From: Bacillus sp. ISL-34
Lineage (GTDB): Bacteria; Bacillota; Bacilli; Bacillales; DSM-1321
Assembly: GCF_018613325.1 (NCBI RefSeq)
Contig: NZ_JAGGQJ010000023.1
Coordinates: forward strand, 248,001 to 312,000
Direction: 5' to 3'
Length of the DNA stretch: 64,000 nucleotides
Shown one piece after another: positions 51,847-60,971 of this stretch; within the stretch, counting starts at the first letter, position 1, and every line of letters begins with the position of its first letter. The translations under genes and the position numbers were made by a program. The notes below the pieces were generated by a model that was given only the letters and a program-made list of their open reading frames with translations, was not told the DNA's origin and ran no database searches.

Positions 51847-52818
51847 TCAATCGGAAATCACTTTTAGATACATGCCCTTCGAAGCTTTTTTAAAGGCTTC
51901 ACTTCCCATTTTCTTGACTTTTTCTGATAAACTGGATGCTCTTACTAATTGGGTTCCTTGAATAACGGAAGGATCTATCAGGCGCATTTTATTTTTCCGA
52001 TGTATATCGTTGTCCACTTGATCTTCTTTCACCTTTACGTTACCATGGATCCGTTTTAACAGATTTTGTACTTCATGGTCTTCAGTGAAGCTTAACAAGG
52101 ACATGACCTCTTCATCTGTACCGAGTAGGTCATCAAGGCTAATCAGTTTTTTAGCCAAAGCCAGTTTTAAGGTCTTTGCCAAGATATCATAGCCATATAT
52201 ATTAAGTGGGTTCATGAAAAAATCAATAACTTCGCTGTAATACGTTTTCACAAACCATTCCGCCGATTCAATATTATCCAGATACATCCTTCCATTTATT
52301 ATAATTACATGGTCTAGAAATTCATTAATGGATTCGATTGTGATATGGCCATATTGATACATATCCCGGAGAGTATAATCTACACGATCCGCACATAACT
52401 CAGGTGCTGGCTGTTCAAGCAATTCCCATTTTGATTGAAAAATAACATTCAAATCATATCCATATTCCTTCAGTATTAATGGGATTTCGGATTCCATAAT
52501 GACTTGATCATATATCTTTTCATGATAATCTTCATCCTTACAATCCAGAACAAAATCAATGACATGTGAAAATGCAGTGTGGGATACGTCATGCAGTAAG
52601 CCCGCGATTTGTTCCTCTAATGAACCGCCAAGAGCTTTTATTAAAAGCATCACACCTATTGAATGGTCAAATCGTGTAACATTCCACTTCTCATTAACTA
52701 AATAACTTGCCCCGCCTTGATGTATCCCCTTCAATCTTTGGACCGGTTTGCTTACTATCAGCTCTGAAAGAATTCCCTCTACAATGTGTTTCCCATAGAT
52801 ACTATCCAAAACTATCAA
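51847..52818 (-). CDS. HD-domain hydrolase (YdhJ-like)
   Basis: 323 residues from a TTG start (GGAGGCGGC upstream). HD-phosphohydrolase motifs in order: TRFDHSIGVMLLI, GLLHDVSHTAFSHVID and CADRVDYTLRDM, the layout of dGTPase-like and B. subtilis YdhJ proteins. It likely hydrolyses a nucleotide or phosphate ester with a metal. A small membrane protein gene precedes it by 46 bp and may be in the same operon. Confidence 0.87.
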   Translation of the reverse strand: MIVLDSIYGKHIVEGILSELIVSKPVQRLKGIHQGGASYLVNEKWNVTRFDHSIGVMLLIKALGGSLEEQIAGLLHDVSHTAFSHVIDFVLDCKDEDYHEKIYDQVIMESEIPLILKEYGYDLNVIFQSKWELLEQPAPELCADRVDYTLRDMYQYGHITIESINEFLDHVIIINGRMYLDNIESAEWFVKTYYSEVIDFFMNPLNIYGYDILAKTLKLALAKKLISLDDLLGTDEEVMSLLSFTEDHEVQNLLKRIHGNVKVKEDQVDNDIHRKNKMRLIDPSVIQGTQLVRASSLSEKVKKMGSEAFKKASKGMYLKVISD

Positions 52819-52864
52819 TAACTGCCGCCTCCCCCATTAGTTTACTCATTACAGGTAGGTGATT

Positions 52865-53143
52865 TTACTGGTTTTCTTCTGTAAAAATTATTTCCCCCTT
52901 TTCACTTTGCTCATATTGCTTTTTTGCCAATTTTATTATTTCCTCTTCATCATTCAAATCGATATCACCTGGATTGACCTCACCTTCTAAGGTTATCATT
53001 TCATGTATTATTACCTGATCTCGTTGATCCACTTTAATAAAGTCTTCTACAGGTTTTGTTTTATCTTTATACGGTTTAGTGAATAAAAAATAGCCGGTCA
53101 AGATTATGATAATTGATCCCAAAATACCCAATTTCTTTTTCAA
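52865..53143 (-). CDS. Small membrane-anchored acidic protein
   Basis: About 92 residues from the TTG at 53143 (GGAGGGG 9 nt upstream); an ATG three codons earlier touches that site. One N-terminal membrane helix (LGILGSIIIILTGYFLF), then an acidic outer domain (ITLEGEVNPGDIDLNDEEEI). No family recognised. An 11-bp inverted repeat lies 29 bp upstream. Probably co-transcribed with the HD gene. Confidence 0.6.
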   Translation of the reverse strand: MKKKLGILGSIIIILTGYFLFTKPYKDKTKPVEDFIKVDQRDQVIIHEMITLEGEVNPGDIDLNDEEEIIKLAKKQYEQSEKGEIIFTEENQ

Positions 53144-53171
53144 TTTATTCATCCCCTCCAAAGTTTTGCCA

Positions 53172-53199
53172 ATACCCTTATAATACCATATAAGGGTAT
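53172..53199. promoter_or_regulatory. Inverted repeat before the membrane/HD operon
   Basis: ATACCCTTATA-ATACCA-TATAAGGGTAT, perfect 11-bp arms. It may be an operator or a leader hairpin; a TTGACT stands about 20 bp upstream on the minus strand. Confidence 0.5.
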
Positions 53200-53406
53200 A
53201 TATAGTATAAAATGAGTCAAGCGCATATATAGTTGGTTCCTTTTTTCTGTTACAGGACATTCATATTTCCTCTGATTTCACGCTTTTAAAATAGCTGTAA
53301 ATTCAAATACCTGTTACATTAAATGGTAAACCCTTACTCAAAAAACACTACTATATCAGATGATCTAATAATTGACATATGGAAAATCAGTGAGTTATCA
53401 TCCTAA

Positions 53407-53424
53407 TTAACCAATGGTCAATAA
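53407..53424. promoter_or_regulatory. TetR operator, upstream copy
   Basis: TTAACCA-A-TGGTCAA, a 7-1-7 palindrome with one mismatch, immediately before the tetR ribosome binding site. A matching site lies before the DUF4260 gene. Confidence 0.6.
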
Positions 53425-53440
53425 GTAAGGAGGTGACAAG

Positions 53441-54010
53441 ATGTCGCCAAGGAAATCTGCAGGTAAGGAATTATCCAGGGACGTGGTGTTGAATGAAGCT
53501 AGAAACCTTTTTGCAACGGTAGGTTATTCGAATGTCTCAATGAGGCAATTGGCTAAATCATTGGATTGCAGCCACGGAGCCATTTATTATCATTTTAAAA
53601 ATAAGGCAGAAATATTTTATAGTTTGGTGAAAACGGATTTTTCCGTTTTAAATACTTTAATCGATGATATCATCATGTCGGAAAATGACCCTTCTGTAAA
53701 AATGGAAAAGATTTTATTGTGCTTCTTGGAGTTCGGTTTAACCCAACAGAATCATTATTCCATCATGTTTTTATCCAAGGAAAAAGAAATTCAGCAGTTA
53801 CTTCAATTTGATTCTAATAAAACATACGAAAAGCTAATCCAGTCCCTGACGAACTTAACGGACAACAAATTGAATCCTGCATCCATATGGTCGATTTTTC
53901 TTTCTCTTCACGGATTCATAACTTTTTATATTAATTCTGAACTAACTTATCAAGATGTAAAAGGCTTAGCTTATTTTCATGTAAAAAATATCATCAGAAA
54001 CATCATATAA
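53441..54010 (+). CDS. TetR/AcrR-family regulator
   Basis: 189 residues. N-terminal HTH: VVLNEARNLFATVGYSNVSM then RQLAKSLDCSHGAIYYHFKN; the helical ligand domain follows. AAGGAGGTGAC precedes the ATG. Matching palindromes before this gene and before the next one suggest it represses both. The ligand is unknown. Confidence 0.92.
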   Translation: MSPRKSAGKELSRDVVLNEARNLFATVGYSNVSMRQLAKSLDCSHGAIYYHFKNKAEIFYSLVKTDFSVLNTLIDDIIMSENDPSVKMEKILLCFLEFGLTQQNHYSIMFLSKEKEIQQLLQFDSNKTYEKLIQSLTNLTDNKLNPASIWSIFLSLHGFITFYINSELTYQDVKGLAYFHVKNIIRNII

Positions 54011-54025
54011 TTTTTTTGAACATTA

Positions 54026-54040
54026 TTGACCATTGATCAA
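54026..54040. promoter_or_regulatory. TetR operator, downstream copy
   Basis: TTGACCA-T-TGATCAA, the same 7-1-7 palindrome as at 53407-53424, placed between tetR and the DUF4260 gene. Confidence 0.6.
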
Positions 54041-54062
54041 ATAAACTTTTGGAGGTTTTAAA

Positions 54063-54410
54063 ATGGTAAAGAAATTCCTTCATATTGAAGGACTCATGGT
54101 CCTTTTAGCGGTGATTTACATCTATTCGTTATATGAATTCAGCTGGTGGATTTTCCTTTTATTGATTTTGTCTCCTGATGTTTCCATGCTGGCTTATCTG
54201 ATCAATGATCGGATTGGAGCAAAGGTTTATAACTTATTTCATACTTATACCCTGTCCATCTTCATGATTTTGCTTGCCATTTTTCTAAAGTCGGATGCAT
54301 TGATGATGATTGGTTTAATTTGGACCGCGCATATTGGAATGGATCGCTTATTTGGGTATGGCCTTAAATACACATCATCCTTTAAAGCTACACACATTCA
54401 AAGGCTGTAA
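54063..54410 (+). CDS. DUF4260 membrane protein
   Basis: 115 residues with about four membrane helices and the family motifs SPDVSMLAYLINDRIGAKVY and HIGMDRLFGYGLKY. GGAGGTTTTAAA precedes the ATG. The function of DUF4260 is unknown; close pairing with a TetR regulator is common and suggests a role in response to a toxic compound. Confidence 0.88.
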   Translation: MVKKFLHIEGLMVLLAVIYIYSLYEFSWWIFLLLILSPDVSMLAYLINDRIGAKVYNLFHTYTLSIFMILLAIFLKSDALMMIGLIWTAHIGMDRLFGYGLKYTSSFKATHIQRL

Positions 54411-54429
54411 TAAGCTTTCCACATGTAAA

Positions 54430-54458
54430 AGGCAGTGTGATTAGCATCACACTGCCTC
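54430..54458. terminator. Terminator between DUF4260 and queE
   Basis: GGCAGTGTGA pairs with TCACACTGCC around a 6-nt loop; moderate T tracts on both sides of this convergent junction. Confidence 0.7.
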
Positions 54459-54472
54459 CTGCTCTCTTTTCT

Positions 54473-55201
54473 TTATACGCCCCGCTTGTTTCCCCATATA
54501 TAGGTATGCAGCTGGGGCAGCACTTTCACATCATTCAATTCATCATCCGCTATCACTTTATCAATTAACTCTTCGTACTTCTTCAAAAGACCGCTGATCA
54601 ATTGACGATCATCCGCCGTCCTGCTGTCGTCATTGCCGACCTGCAGATAAAAAGGAATTTCCGGGTAACGCCCATGTACATGTTTGGCATATTGATAATC
54701 TTCCTCGTTAAAGACGACGATCTTCAAAGAGACATGGTTTTCAGGATTTCGATTGGCAAGGTTCGAGATGATTTGATCGAGCACCGTAAAGTCCGTGTTC
54801 ATTCCAGAGCTCGGCGGCTTAGGTGAAATAGTCAGTTCATCAATATCGAGAAACCAATCCTGCCATCGGCTCCCTTGTGTTTCGACACCTATTTTCATTT
54901 TATTTTCATGTAGGATCGCTATCAAGCCGTTTAGGTTTTTCAGCAGAGCCGGGTTTCCGCCTGATATCGTCACGAAGGAAAAACCGGAACCCCCAATTCG
55001 CTTCAGTTCATCCCATATTTCTTCGGCAGTCATCTGGACGGTATCTTCCTTACCGGTGCCATCCCAAGTAAATGCGGAATCACACCAAGCACAGGAATAA
55101 TCACAGCCGGCCGTCCGTACGAACATGGTTTTTTGACCAATGACCATTCCCTCACCTTGGATGGTCGGTCCGAAGATTTCCATAACCGGGAGTTTACTCA
55201 C
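54473..55201 (-). CDS. queE: 7-carboxy-7-deazaguanine synthase QueE
   Basis: 242 residues from the GTG at 55201, which overlaps queD by 8 bases and has GGGAGTGG upstream; the longer ORF lies inside queD. Radical SAM enzyme with the cluster motif CDYSCAWCDSAF (CX3CX2C), substrate-binding EIFGPTIQGEGMVIGQKTMF and the glycine-rich TISGGNPALL. It contracts carboxytetrahydropterin to 7-carboxy-7-deazaguanine, the key step to preQ0. Last gene of queCDE. Confidence 0.95.
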   Translation of the reverse strand: MSKLPVMEIFGPTIQGEGMVIGQKTMFVRTAGCDYSCAWCDSAFTWDGTGKEDTVQMTAEEIWDELKRIGGSGFSFVTISGGNPALLKNLNGLIAILHENKMKIGVETQGSRWQDWFLDIDELTISPKPPSSGMNTDFTVLDQIISNLANRNPENHVSLKIVVFNEEDYQYAKHVHGRYPEIPFYLQVGNDDSRTADDRQLISGLLKKYEELIDKVIADDELNDVKVLPQLHTYIWGNKRGV

Positions 55202-55667
55202 TTTCCATCCACTCCCGTCTGGCTTCGGCATAACTCGTCGGCGTTTCGTAAAGTCGAACAAATTCGACTCTAGCACCCTCATATTCTTTAAATGAAAGGG
55301 CTTCGGCCATTTTTTCATAAATCCAGACAACCATATTTTCAGCTGTTGTATTCATGAGCGGCAGGGTTTCATTCAAATAACGATGATCCAGGTGAATTTC
55401 AATTTCATTTTTCCATATATCCTTGATGTCCCCAAAATCTATCATCAACCCGCGTGAATCCGTATACCCGCTCAATCCGAAAATGACCTTATACGTGTGG
55501 CCATGCAGGTTCTTGCATTTCCCTTCATAGTCATGCAGATGGTGTGCTGCGTCAAAGGTGAATTCCTTACTCACGAGAACCCTCTTGTTTGTATACTTCA
55601 ATTGGCTGCGCTGAATATCTTCATCTATTTTTTGGAGTTTATCCACTATCTTAAAACCGTACATCAT
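55194..55667 (-). CDS. queD: 6-carboxytetrahydropterin synthase QueD
   Basis: 157 residues. Zinc ligands in [20 protein letters not shown] (the cysteine and histidines of the active site) and the C-terminal ETPTSYAEA for pterin binding. It makes 6-carboxytetrahydropterin from dihydroneopterin triphosphate. The start overlaps the queC stop by four bases (ATGA). An ATGATG gives two possible starts one codon apart. Confidence 0.95.
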   Translation of the reverse strand: MMYGFKIVDKLQKIDEDIQRSQLKYTNKRVLVSKEFTFDAAHHLHDYEGKCKNLHGHTYKVIFGLSGYTDSRGLMIDFGDIKDIWKNEIEIHLDHRYLNETLPLMNTTAENMVVWIYEKMAEALSFKEYEGARVEFVRLYETPTSYAEARREWMESE

Positions 55668-56329
55668 GAAAGCACCTTCCGTCTGCTTACATAGTCATCC
55701 AGTCCTTTTTTCCTCAGATTACATGCCGGACATTCTCCACAGCCGTCGGATATGATTCCGTTATAGCAAGTCAGGGTCTTTTCGCGGACAAAGTCGAACG
55801 CGCCTAGCTGATCCGCAAGCTCCCATGTTTCCTCTTTATTAAGCCACATTAGCGGCGTATCAATCACGAAGGACTGGTCCATCGACAAGTTCAAGGTCAC
55901 ATTCAATGATTTAATGAATACATCGCGGCAGTCCGGATATCCGCTGAAATCAGTTTCACAGACACCGGTGACAATATGTTTAGCGCCAATCTGACTCGCC
56001 AGCACTCCGGCAAACGAAAGGAACAGCAAATTCCTCCCTGGTACGAACGTCGACGGCAATTCCCCGTCTTCTCCATCCGCCACCGCAATATCACTTCTCG
56101 TCAGCGCATTTGGTGCCAGTTGGTTCAGCAGCGACATGTCAAGGATGTGATGGTTCACGCCCAATTCCTTGGCAATGTTTTGAGCACATTCGATTTCCAA
56201 GCTATGCCGCTGATTATAATCGAACGTCACCGCTTCCACTTCCTCAAATCTCTCCAATGCCCAGAACAGGCACGTCGTACTGTCCTGACCTCCGCTAAAC
56301 ACAACCACTGCCTTTTCTTTCTTCTTCAT
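55664..56329 (-). CDS. queC: 7-cyano-7-deazaguanine synthase QueC
   Basis: 221 residues from the ATG at 56329 (AAAAGGAG upstream). PP-loop ATPase motif [40 protein letters not shown] and the C-terminal zinc site [13 protein letters not shown]. It turns 7-carboxy-7-deazaguanine into preQ0 with ATP and ammonia. First gene of the operon, under a preQ1 riboswitch. queF, the next step, is not in this window. Confidence 0.95.
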   Translation of the reverse strand: MKKKEKAVVVFSGGQDSTTCLFWALERFEEVEAVTFDYNQRHSLEIECAQNIAKELGVNHHILDMSLLNQLAPNALTRSDIAVADGEDGELPSTFVPGRNLLFLSFAGVLASQIGAKHIVTGVCETDFSGYPDCRDVFIKSLNVTLNLSMDQSFVIDTPLMWLNKEETWELADQLGAFDFVREKTLTCYNGIISDGCGECPACNLRKKGLDDYVSRRKVLS

Positions 56330-56352
56330 TTCTATAAAACTCCTTTTTACGG

Positions 56353-56430
56353 AAAAAAACAGCACCCTAAGAATAGAGCACTGTTTCTCCTTAGTTTTTT
56401 TGAGAGGGTAGCTAGAACCTCTTCCGCCTT
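56353..56430 (-). promoter_or_regulatory. preQ1-I riboswitch of queCDE
   Basis: AGAGGTTCTAGCTACCCTCT then CAAAAAAACTAA on the minus strand (56422-56391), followed by a terminator hairpin like that of the transporter switch, with a few base changes only. Senses preQ1 and stops transcription of its own pathway. Confidence 0.92.
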
Positions 56431-56459
56431 AACGCGGAATATTATATTTTTCCAAGTCA

Positions 56460-56488
56460 ATAGTAACTTGAAAACGATAAGAAATCAA
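56460..56488 (-). promoter_or_regulatory. Promoter of queCDE
   Basis: TTGATT (56488-56483), a 17-bp spacer and TACTAT (56465-56460). Confidence 0.6.
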
Positions 56489-56612
56489 GATGTTTATATT
56501 AAGAGAACATTAGATCTGATGGAAAATTTGGTTAACTTTTCATTGCTTAAAAATCCCTTTATTTATCCGATAAAACAGTGTGAATAAAATATCGATAAAG
56601 GGGTCCATTAAT

Positions 56613-57898
56613 TTGAAAAGCATTAAAGCAAAGGTATTGGTGGCATTTTCACTCATCATATCTTTATGTGTCATCTTAGGAGCATTCAACATTTATAGCA
56701 GCAACAAGTCGCTGGTATATTCCCAGGATATCATCGAAAAGGAACTTCCGCTTCTTATCCAAGACGAAAAGCTTCTATATAACTTAGCACAAAGAACCGC
56801 ATTCGCCTGAGCCTATATTCTATATGGTGACGAGAGTTATAAAGAAAGATTCTTACAATATACTGAAGAAAGCCAGGTCATCCAGGAGGATCTTCTGACC
56901 TTAAGCGATTCTGATAAAGCGAAGGAATTGACCTTAGAAAAGCGTGGATTGGAGGACGATGATTGTAGACCGGGTGTTTACACAATATGAAAAAGGAAAT
57001 GAAGAACGCGCTAAAGAGATACTCAAAAATGAAGTTGCGCCAATCAGCAATGAAGTAATGGAGGATTTCAAGGAGCTTGGCTTCGGAACGCGAGGAACTG
57101 AGTCACAAGCCAACCGGGCAGCTGAAATGGTTCGCATCATGGATGATTTCACCGGCAGGATCGAGCTGGCCCACCTAGAAGGTGTGGATGTATCTAAAGG
57201 TTCAACCGAAATCCTTTCCTTGACCAAGGAGGGCATCACTTTAATGCGCAGCTCGGTCCAACAGATGCAAAGTATTGATGGGATTATCAAAAATGCCGTA
57301 GAGCAAGTGAAAGGGCTCGATTCTCAATCACAGCAAATTTCGCAGCTTGTGCAGGTCATCAAGGATATATCCAATCAAACCAATCTATTGGCGCTGAATG
57401 CAGCCATAGAAGCCGCTCGTGCCGGTGAACATGGCAAGGGCTTTGCCGCCGTCGCCGATGAAGTGCGGAAACTCGCTGAAGAGGTCACACACTCCGTTGG
57501 GGATATCACCAATATTGTCTCCGCCATTCAAACAGGTTCAAAAACAGTCGTCCACCACTCCCTGGAAGATGGTTATACACAAGTGGATGAAGGCACGAAA
57601 CAGATCACGCTCACAGGCCGAACCTTTGAAACAATCAATCACTCTGTCGGGAATATGGAAATGAAAATACAGCATATTACGGACGAATTGAACTATATCT
57701 CCACAAATAGAAAACAATCAATCAGGCTATCGAAGATATCGCAGCCGTTTCTGAAGAGTCCGCGGCAGGAATCGAACAAGTCTCCGCCTCCGCACAGCAA
57801 TCCAGCTCTTCGATGGATGAAATTACGAATCATGCCAGTGAACTTGTGTATCTTCGGCAGAACTGCTGACTGAACAGGTTAAGAAATTCCAATTATGA
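56613..57898 (+). pseudogene. Methyl-accepting chemotaxis protein, multiply broken
   Basis: The TTG at 56613 (AAAGGGG upstream) opens SIKAKVLVAFSLIISLCVIL, a first membrane helix and sensory start, ended by a TGA at 56808. The text continues in frame (AYILYGDESYKERFLQYTEE), shifts near 56945 into [20 protein letters not shown] and reaches the signalling tip [20 protein letters not shown] and [20 protein letters not shown]. Two more shifts occur near 57705 and 57855; the last frame ends [10 protein letters not shown]. The second membrane helix and HAMP domain appear to be missing. It cannot make a working receptor. Confidence 0.85.
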
Positions 57899-58312
57899 CA
57901 CTAGCAATTTCCCGTTAAAAGGGTTGTTTCATTTTCATATATTTGGGGAATAAATAACTATATACAATAATAAACCATTAAAAAGCAAATCTATGAAAAG
58001 CGGCTGGAAGTGAATATTTTCCTTTGTTTTCAGAATATTTAGTGTATAATGAATATAAGGAATATTTTAACTGAAATAATCATTGCTTCCAATACCCGCT
58101 TTCTGCAAATCCCGACATTCCCTTTCAACACCATGCACAGGTACTTATACTCAGCAAGGATCCATTGCATGCTTTCTCTCGAATCAAACTGTTCACAACT
58201 TTATTCACACAAAAACACGATTCCCACTCCAAATTTTTTAAAAAGGTTAAATCTCACTAATGATATGTTACTATTAAACCAAGACCTTTTAACCCCATAA
58301 GGAGGAATTCAT
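57899..58312. other. Intergenic stretch, no gene seen
   Basis: AT-rich, no supported gene. A TATAAT at about 58044 could belong to a promoter for the 71-residue gene downstream. Confidence 0.4.
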
Positions 58313-58528
58313 ATGAAACGTTTTTTCAAATTCATAACAGATTTTAACGAAAGAAAAGCACTGGAACGGGAAACCGAAGAATTCTTTCGCAAAGAATACG
58401 AAAATTATATGAAGATGAATCCTGACAATCAAGGAAAAAGAAGGAGATTAGCTCCTAGACTTTATGTGATTGATGGCGGTAAAAAGGGGTCCAACCTTGA
58501 GATTTCTGACAGAAAGAAATCCAGTTAA
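58313..58528 (+). CDS. Small basic hypothetical protein
   Basis: 71 residues, highly charged and likely helical (DFNERKALERETEEFFRKEY), with a basic C-terminal part (GKRRRLAPRLYVIDGGKKGS). AAGGAGGAATTC precedes the ATG, which makes translation believable. No family recognised; no membrane helix. Confidence 0.65.
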   Translation: MKRFFKFITDFNERKALERETEEFFRKEYENYMKMNPDNQGKRRRLAPRLYVIDGGKKGSNLEISDRKKSS

Positions 58529-59314
58529 ACTGATTCCTTCGATAATTAGCTACCCATGCTGCAGCTCAAGACCCACAAACGTTAAATCTTCATGATGAAC
58601 GGAGATTCGTGACCATTCCATTCATTTACAATATATAAGCCGAAAGCTCAGAAATGCTCTGAGCTTTTTTTATTTTTCATTCTTCTATAAACACTATAAC
58701 TATAGAAGAAACTAGGTATTTTTTTAAAAAAATGGGTTAACTTTAGTTTATTTCATGTTTCAGGTAAAAGATCAAATAGTCCCGTGGGTATTCTCTGAGA
58801 AAAAACCTGAAAATATAAAAAAAAAGAGATGTGTTCTTTTACTCATCTTTGTCCAAATTCAAAAGAGTTCAACTAATTGAGTCAATAGATGCAATATCTT
58901 ACATTGAATGACAAATGCATAAATATTGTTAAGTTTATGTCGAACAATGGGTATAAACAATTATTAAACTGTAATAAACGTCACTTTTAAAAACCAAATA
59001 TTATTCAAATACAGCCATTAAGAATCAGGTTCAAATGCTCATGAAACTACTTTGATTCTGACCAAAATGGGTCTTTATTAAACTTTCCATAATTTAGTGT
59101 AAATAAACCGGGGATTCCCTCGATTTTCAGCCATATCTTTGTACTCATAAAACAAATTTTCCCATTAGATACTATTACACTCCAATATACATTTATTTGA
59201 AAAAGCTAATAATAACTATATTACGATAGAATAATTGGCTCTTGCCTATTAAGTTTAAAATCATGTAGTGTGTATTCAGTAATTCAAATATTTGAAAAAA
59301 AGAGAGGTTAAAAA
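58529..59314. other. Long AT-rich region before the capsule operon
   Basis: No gene supported. It holds the terminator of the upstream gene (AGCTCAGA/TCTGAGCT then T, 58643-58675), a perfect 10-bp inverted repeat TTCTTCTATA (58680-58689) / TATAGAAGAA (58701-58710), and then about 600 bp of A/T-rich DNA that should include the pgs promoter and its regulation. Confidence 0.5.
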
Positions 59315-60496
59315 ATGGCACCAATATTTATTTGTGCGATCTTTTTGCTTGGCTATGGCATTTTTGAACAAAAACGCCATCAGAAGCGTCTCGACTCCAT
59401 CCCGGTACGTGTGAATGTGAATGGGATTCGAGGGAAATCGACTGTAACGCGTCTAATTACAGGTGTGATCCAGGAAGCTAAATACAAAACAGTAGGTAAA
59501 ACAACCGGAACATCAGCAAGAATGATCTATTGGTTTACCGACAAGGAAAAACCGATTGTACGCCGCCCGGAAGGACCCAACATAGGAGAACAACGGCGTG
59601 TAATTAAAGAAGTTGCCGATTTAGGCACCGAAGCGCTGGTTTGTGAATGCATGGCCGTACAGCCTGACTATCAACTAATCTTCCAAAACAAAATGATCCA
59701 AGCAAACATTGGGGTCATCGTGAATGTATTGGAAGACCATATGGATGTCATGGGACCGACTTTGGATGAGGTTGCTGAAGCCTTCACTGCTACCATACCC
59801 TATAATGGTCACTTAATAACCATTGAAAGTGAATATTTGGATTTTTTCAAACAAATTGCCAAAGAACGCAACACAAAAGTGATTGTTGCAGACAATTCAA
59901 GAATTTCGGAAGAATTTCTACGCGAATTTGACTATATGGTATTTCCGGATAATGCATCACTGGCATTGGCCGTTGCGGAAGCTTTGGGCATTGATGAAAA
60001 AACAGCATTTCGCGGCATGTTGAATGCGCATCCCGATCCAGGTGCCATGCGGATCACCAAATTCGGAGATCCCATCCAGCCGACTTTCTTTGTCAATGGC
60101 TTTGCTGCAAATGACGCGTCATCGACGCTTAACATCTGGGAACGTGTCAATACGTTCGGATACAGCACAGAACCTCCTATCGTCATCATGAATTGCCGTC
60201 CCGACCGTGTGGACCGTACCGAACAGTTTGCTAGAGATGTATTGCCTTACATAAAATCTGAAATCGTCATTTCCATTGGTGAAACCACATCACCAATCAC
60301 TCGGGCATTCGAGCAAGGTCAATTGGATACAAAAGAATATTGGGATTTAGAAAACTGGTCAACTGAAGAAATCGTGGCCCGCCTCCGCCCATTGATGAAA
60401 AATCGCATCGTCTACGGTGTCGGGAATATTCACGGTGCAGCGGAACCATTAATTGAAGCATTCATGAAATCTAAAACAAAGCAAAAAGCGAGTTAA
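59315..60496 (+). CDS. pgsB: Poly-gamma-glutamate synthase PgsB/CapB
   Basis: 393 residues, Mur-ligase-like ATP-dependent amide ligase. An N-terminal hydrophobic segment, P-loop VNVNGIRGKSTVTRLITGVI, then TTGTSARM, LVCECMAVQPDYQ, VLEDHMDVMGPT and MNCRPDRVDRTEQFA. It adds glutamate through the gamma-carboxyl group at the membrane. GAGAGGTTAAAAA precedes the ATG. First gene of the capsule operon. Confidence 0.95.
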   Translation: MAPIFICAIFLLGYGIFEQKRHQKRLDSIPVRVNVNGIRGKSTVTRLITGVIQEAKYKTVGKTTGTSARMIYWFTDKEKPIVRRPEGPNIGEQRRVIKEVADLGTEALVCECMAVQPDYQLIFQNKMIQANIGVIVNVLEDHMDVMGPTLDEVAEAFTATIPYNGHLITIESEYLDFFKQIAKERNTKVIVADNSRISEEFLREFDYMVFPDNASLALAVAEALGIDEKTAFRGMLNAHPDPGAMRITKFGDPIQPTFFVNGFAANDASSTLNIWERVNTFGYSTEPPIVIMNCRPDRVDRTEQFARDVLPYIKSEIVISIGETTSPITRAFEQGQLDTKEYWDLENWSTEEIVARLRPLMKNRIVYGVGNIHGAAEPLIEAFMKSKTKQKAS

Positions 60497-60511
60497 GTAG
60501 GAGGAACCTTA

Positions 60512-60961
60512 ATGTTTGGATCGGATTTATATGTAGCCCTAGTACTGGGAGTAACGCTTAGCCTTATATTTTCAGAAAAGACGGGTGTCGTACCCGCAGG
60601 ACTTATCGTGCCAGGTTATTTGGCATTGGTATTTGACCAATGGGAAATCATGCTGACCATCCTGATCATTAGTGTCGTAACTTATTTGATCGTCACTCAC
60701 GGCCTTTCAAGATGGGTGATTTTATATGGAAGAAGAAAATTCGCAGCCATGATGGTGACCGGGATTTGCTTGAAACTCCTATTGGACTTAGTCTACCCTG
60801 TCATGCCATTTGAAATATTCGAGTTTCGGGGAATCGGTATAATCGTACCCGGATTGATAGCGAATACCATACAAAGACAAGGAATGCCATTGACACTTGG
60901 CAGCACGCTTTTATTATCCGGCTTGACTTTCGGTTTAATGAACGTGTACTACCTATTCTGA
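60512..60961 (+). CDS. pgsC: Poly-gamma-glutamate synthesis protein PgsC/CapC
   Basis: 149 residues, four to five membrane helices. Family segments EKTGVVPAGLIVPGYLALVF, DLVYPVMPFEIFEFRGIGII and VPGLIANTIQRQG. It forms the membrane complex with PgsB and PgsA. Separated from pgsB by 15 bp, with a strong AGGAGG. Confidence 0.95.
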   Translation: MFGSDLYVALVLGVTLSLIFSEKTGVVPAGLIVPGYLALVFDQWEIMLTILIISVVTYLIVTHGLSRWVILYGRRKFAAMMVTGICLKLLLDLVYPVMPFEIFEFRGIGIIVPGLIANTIQRQGMPLTLGSTLLLSGLTFGLMNVYYLF

Positions 60962-60971
60962 GGTGCAAAAA

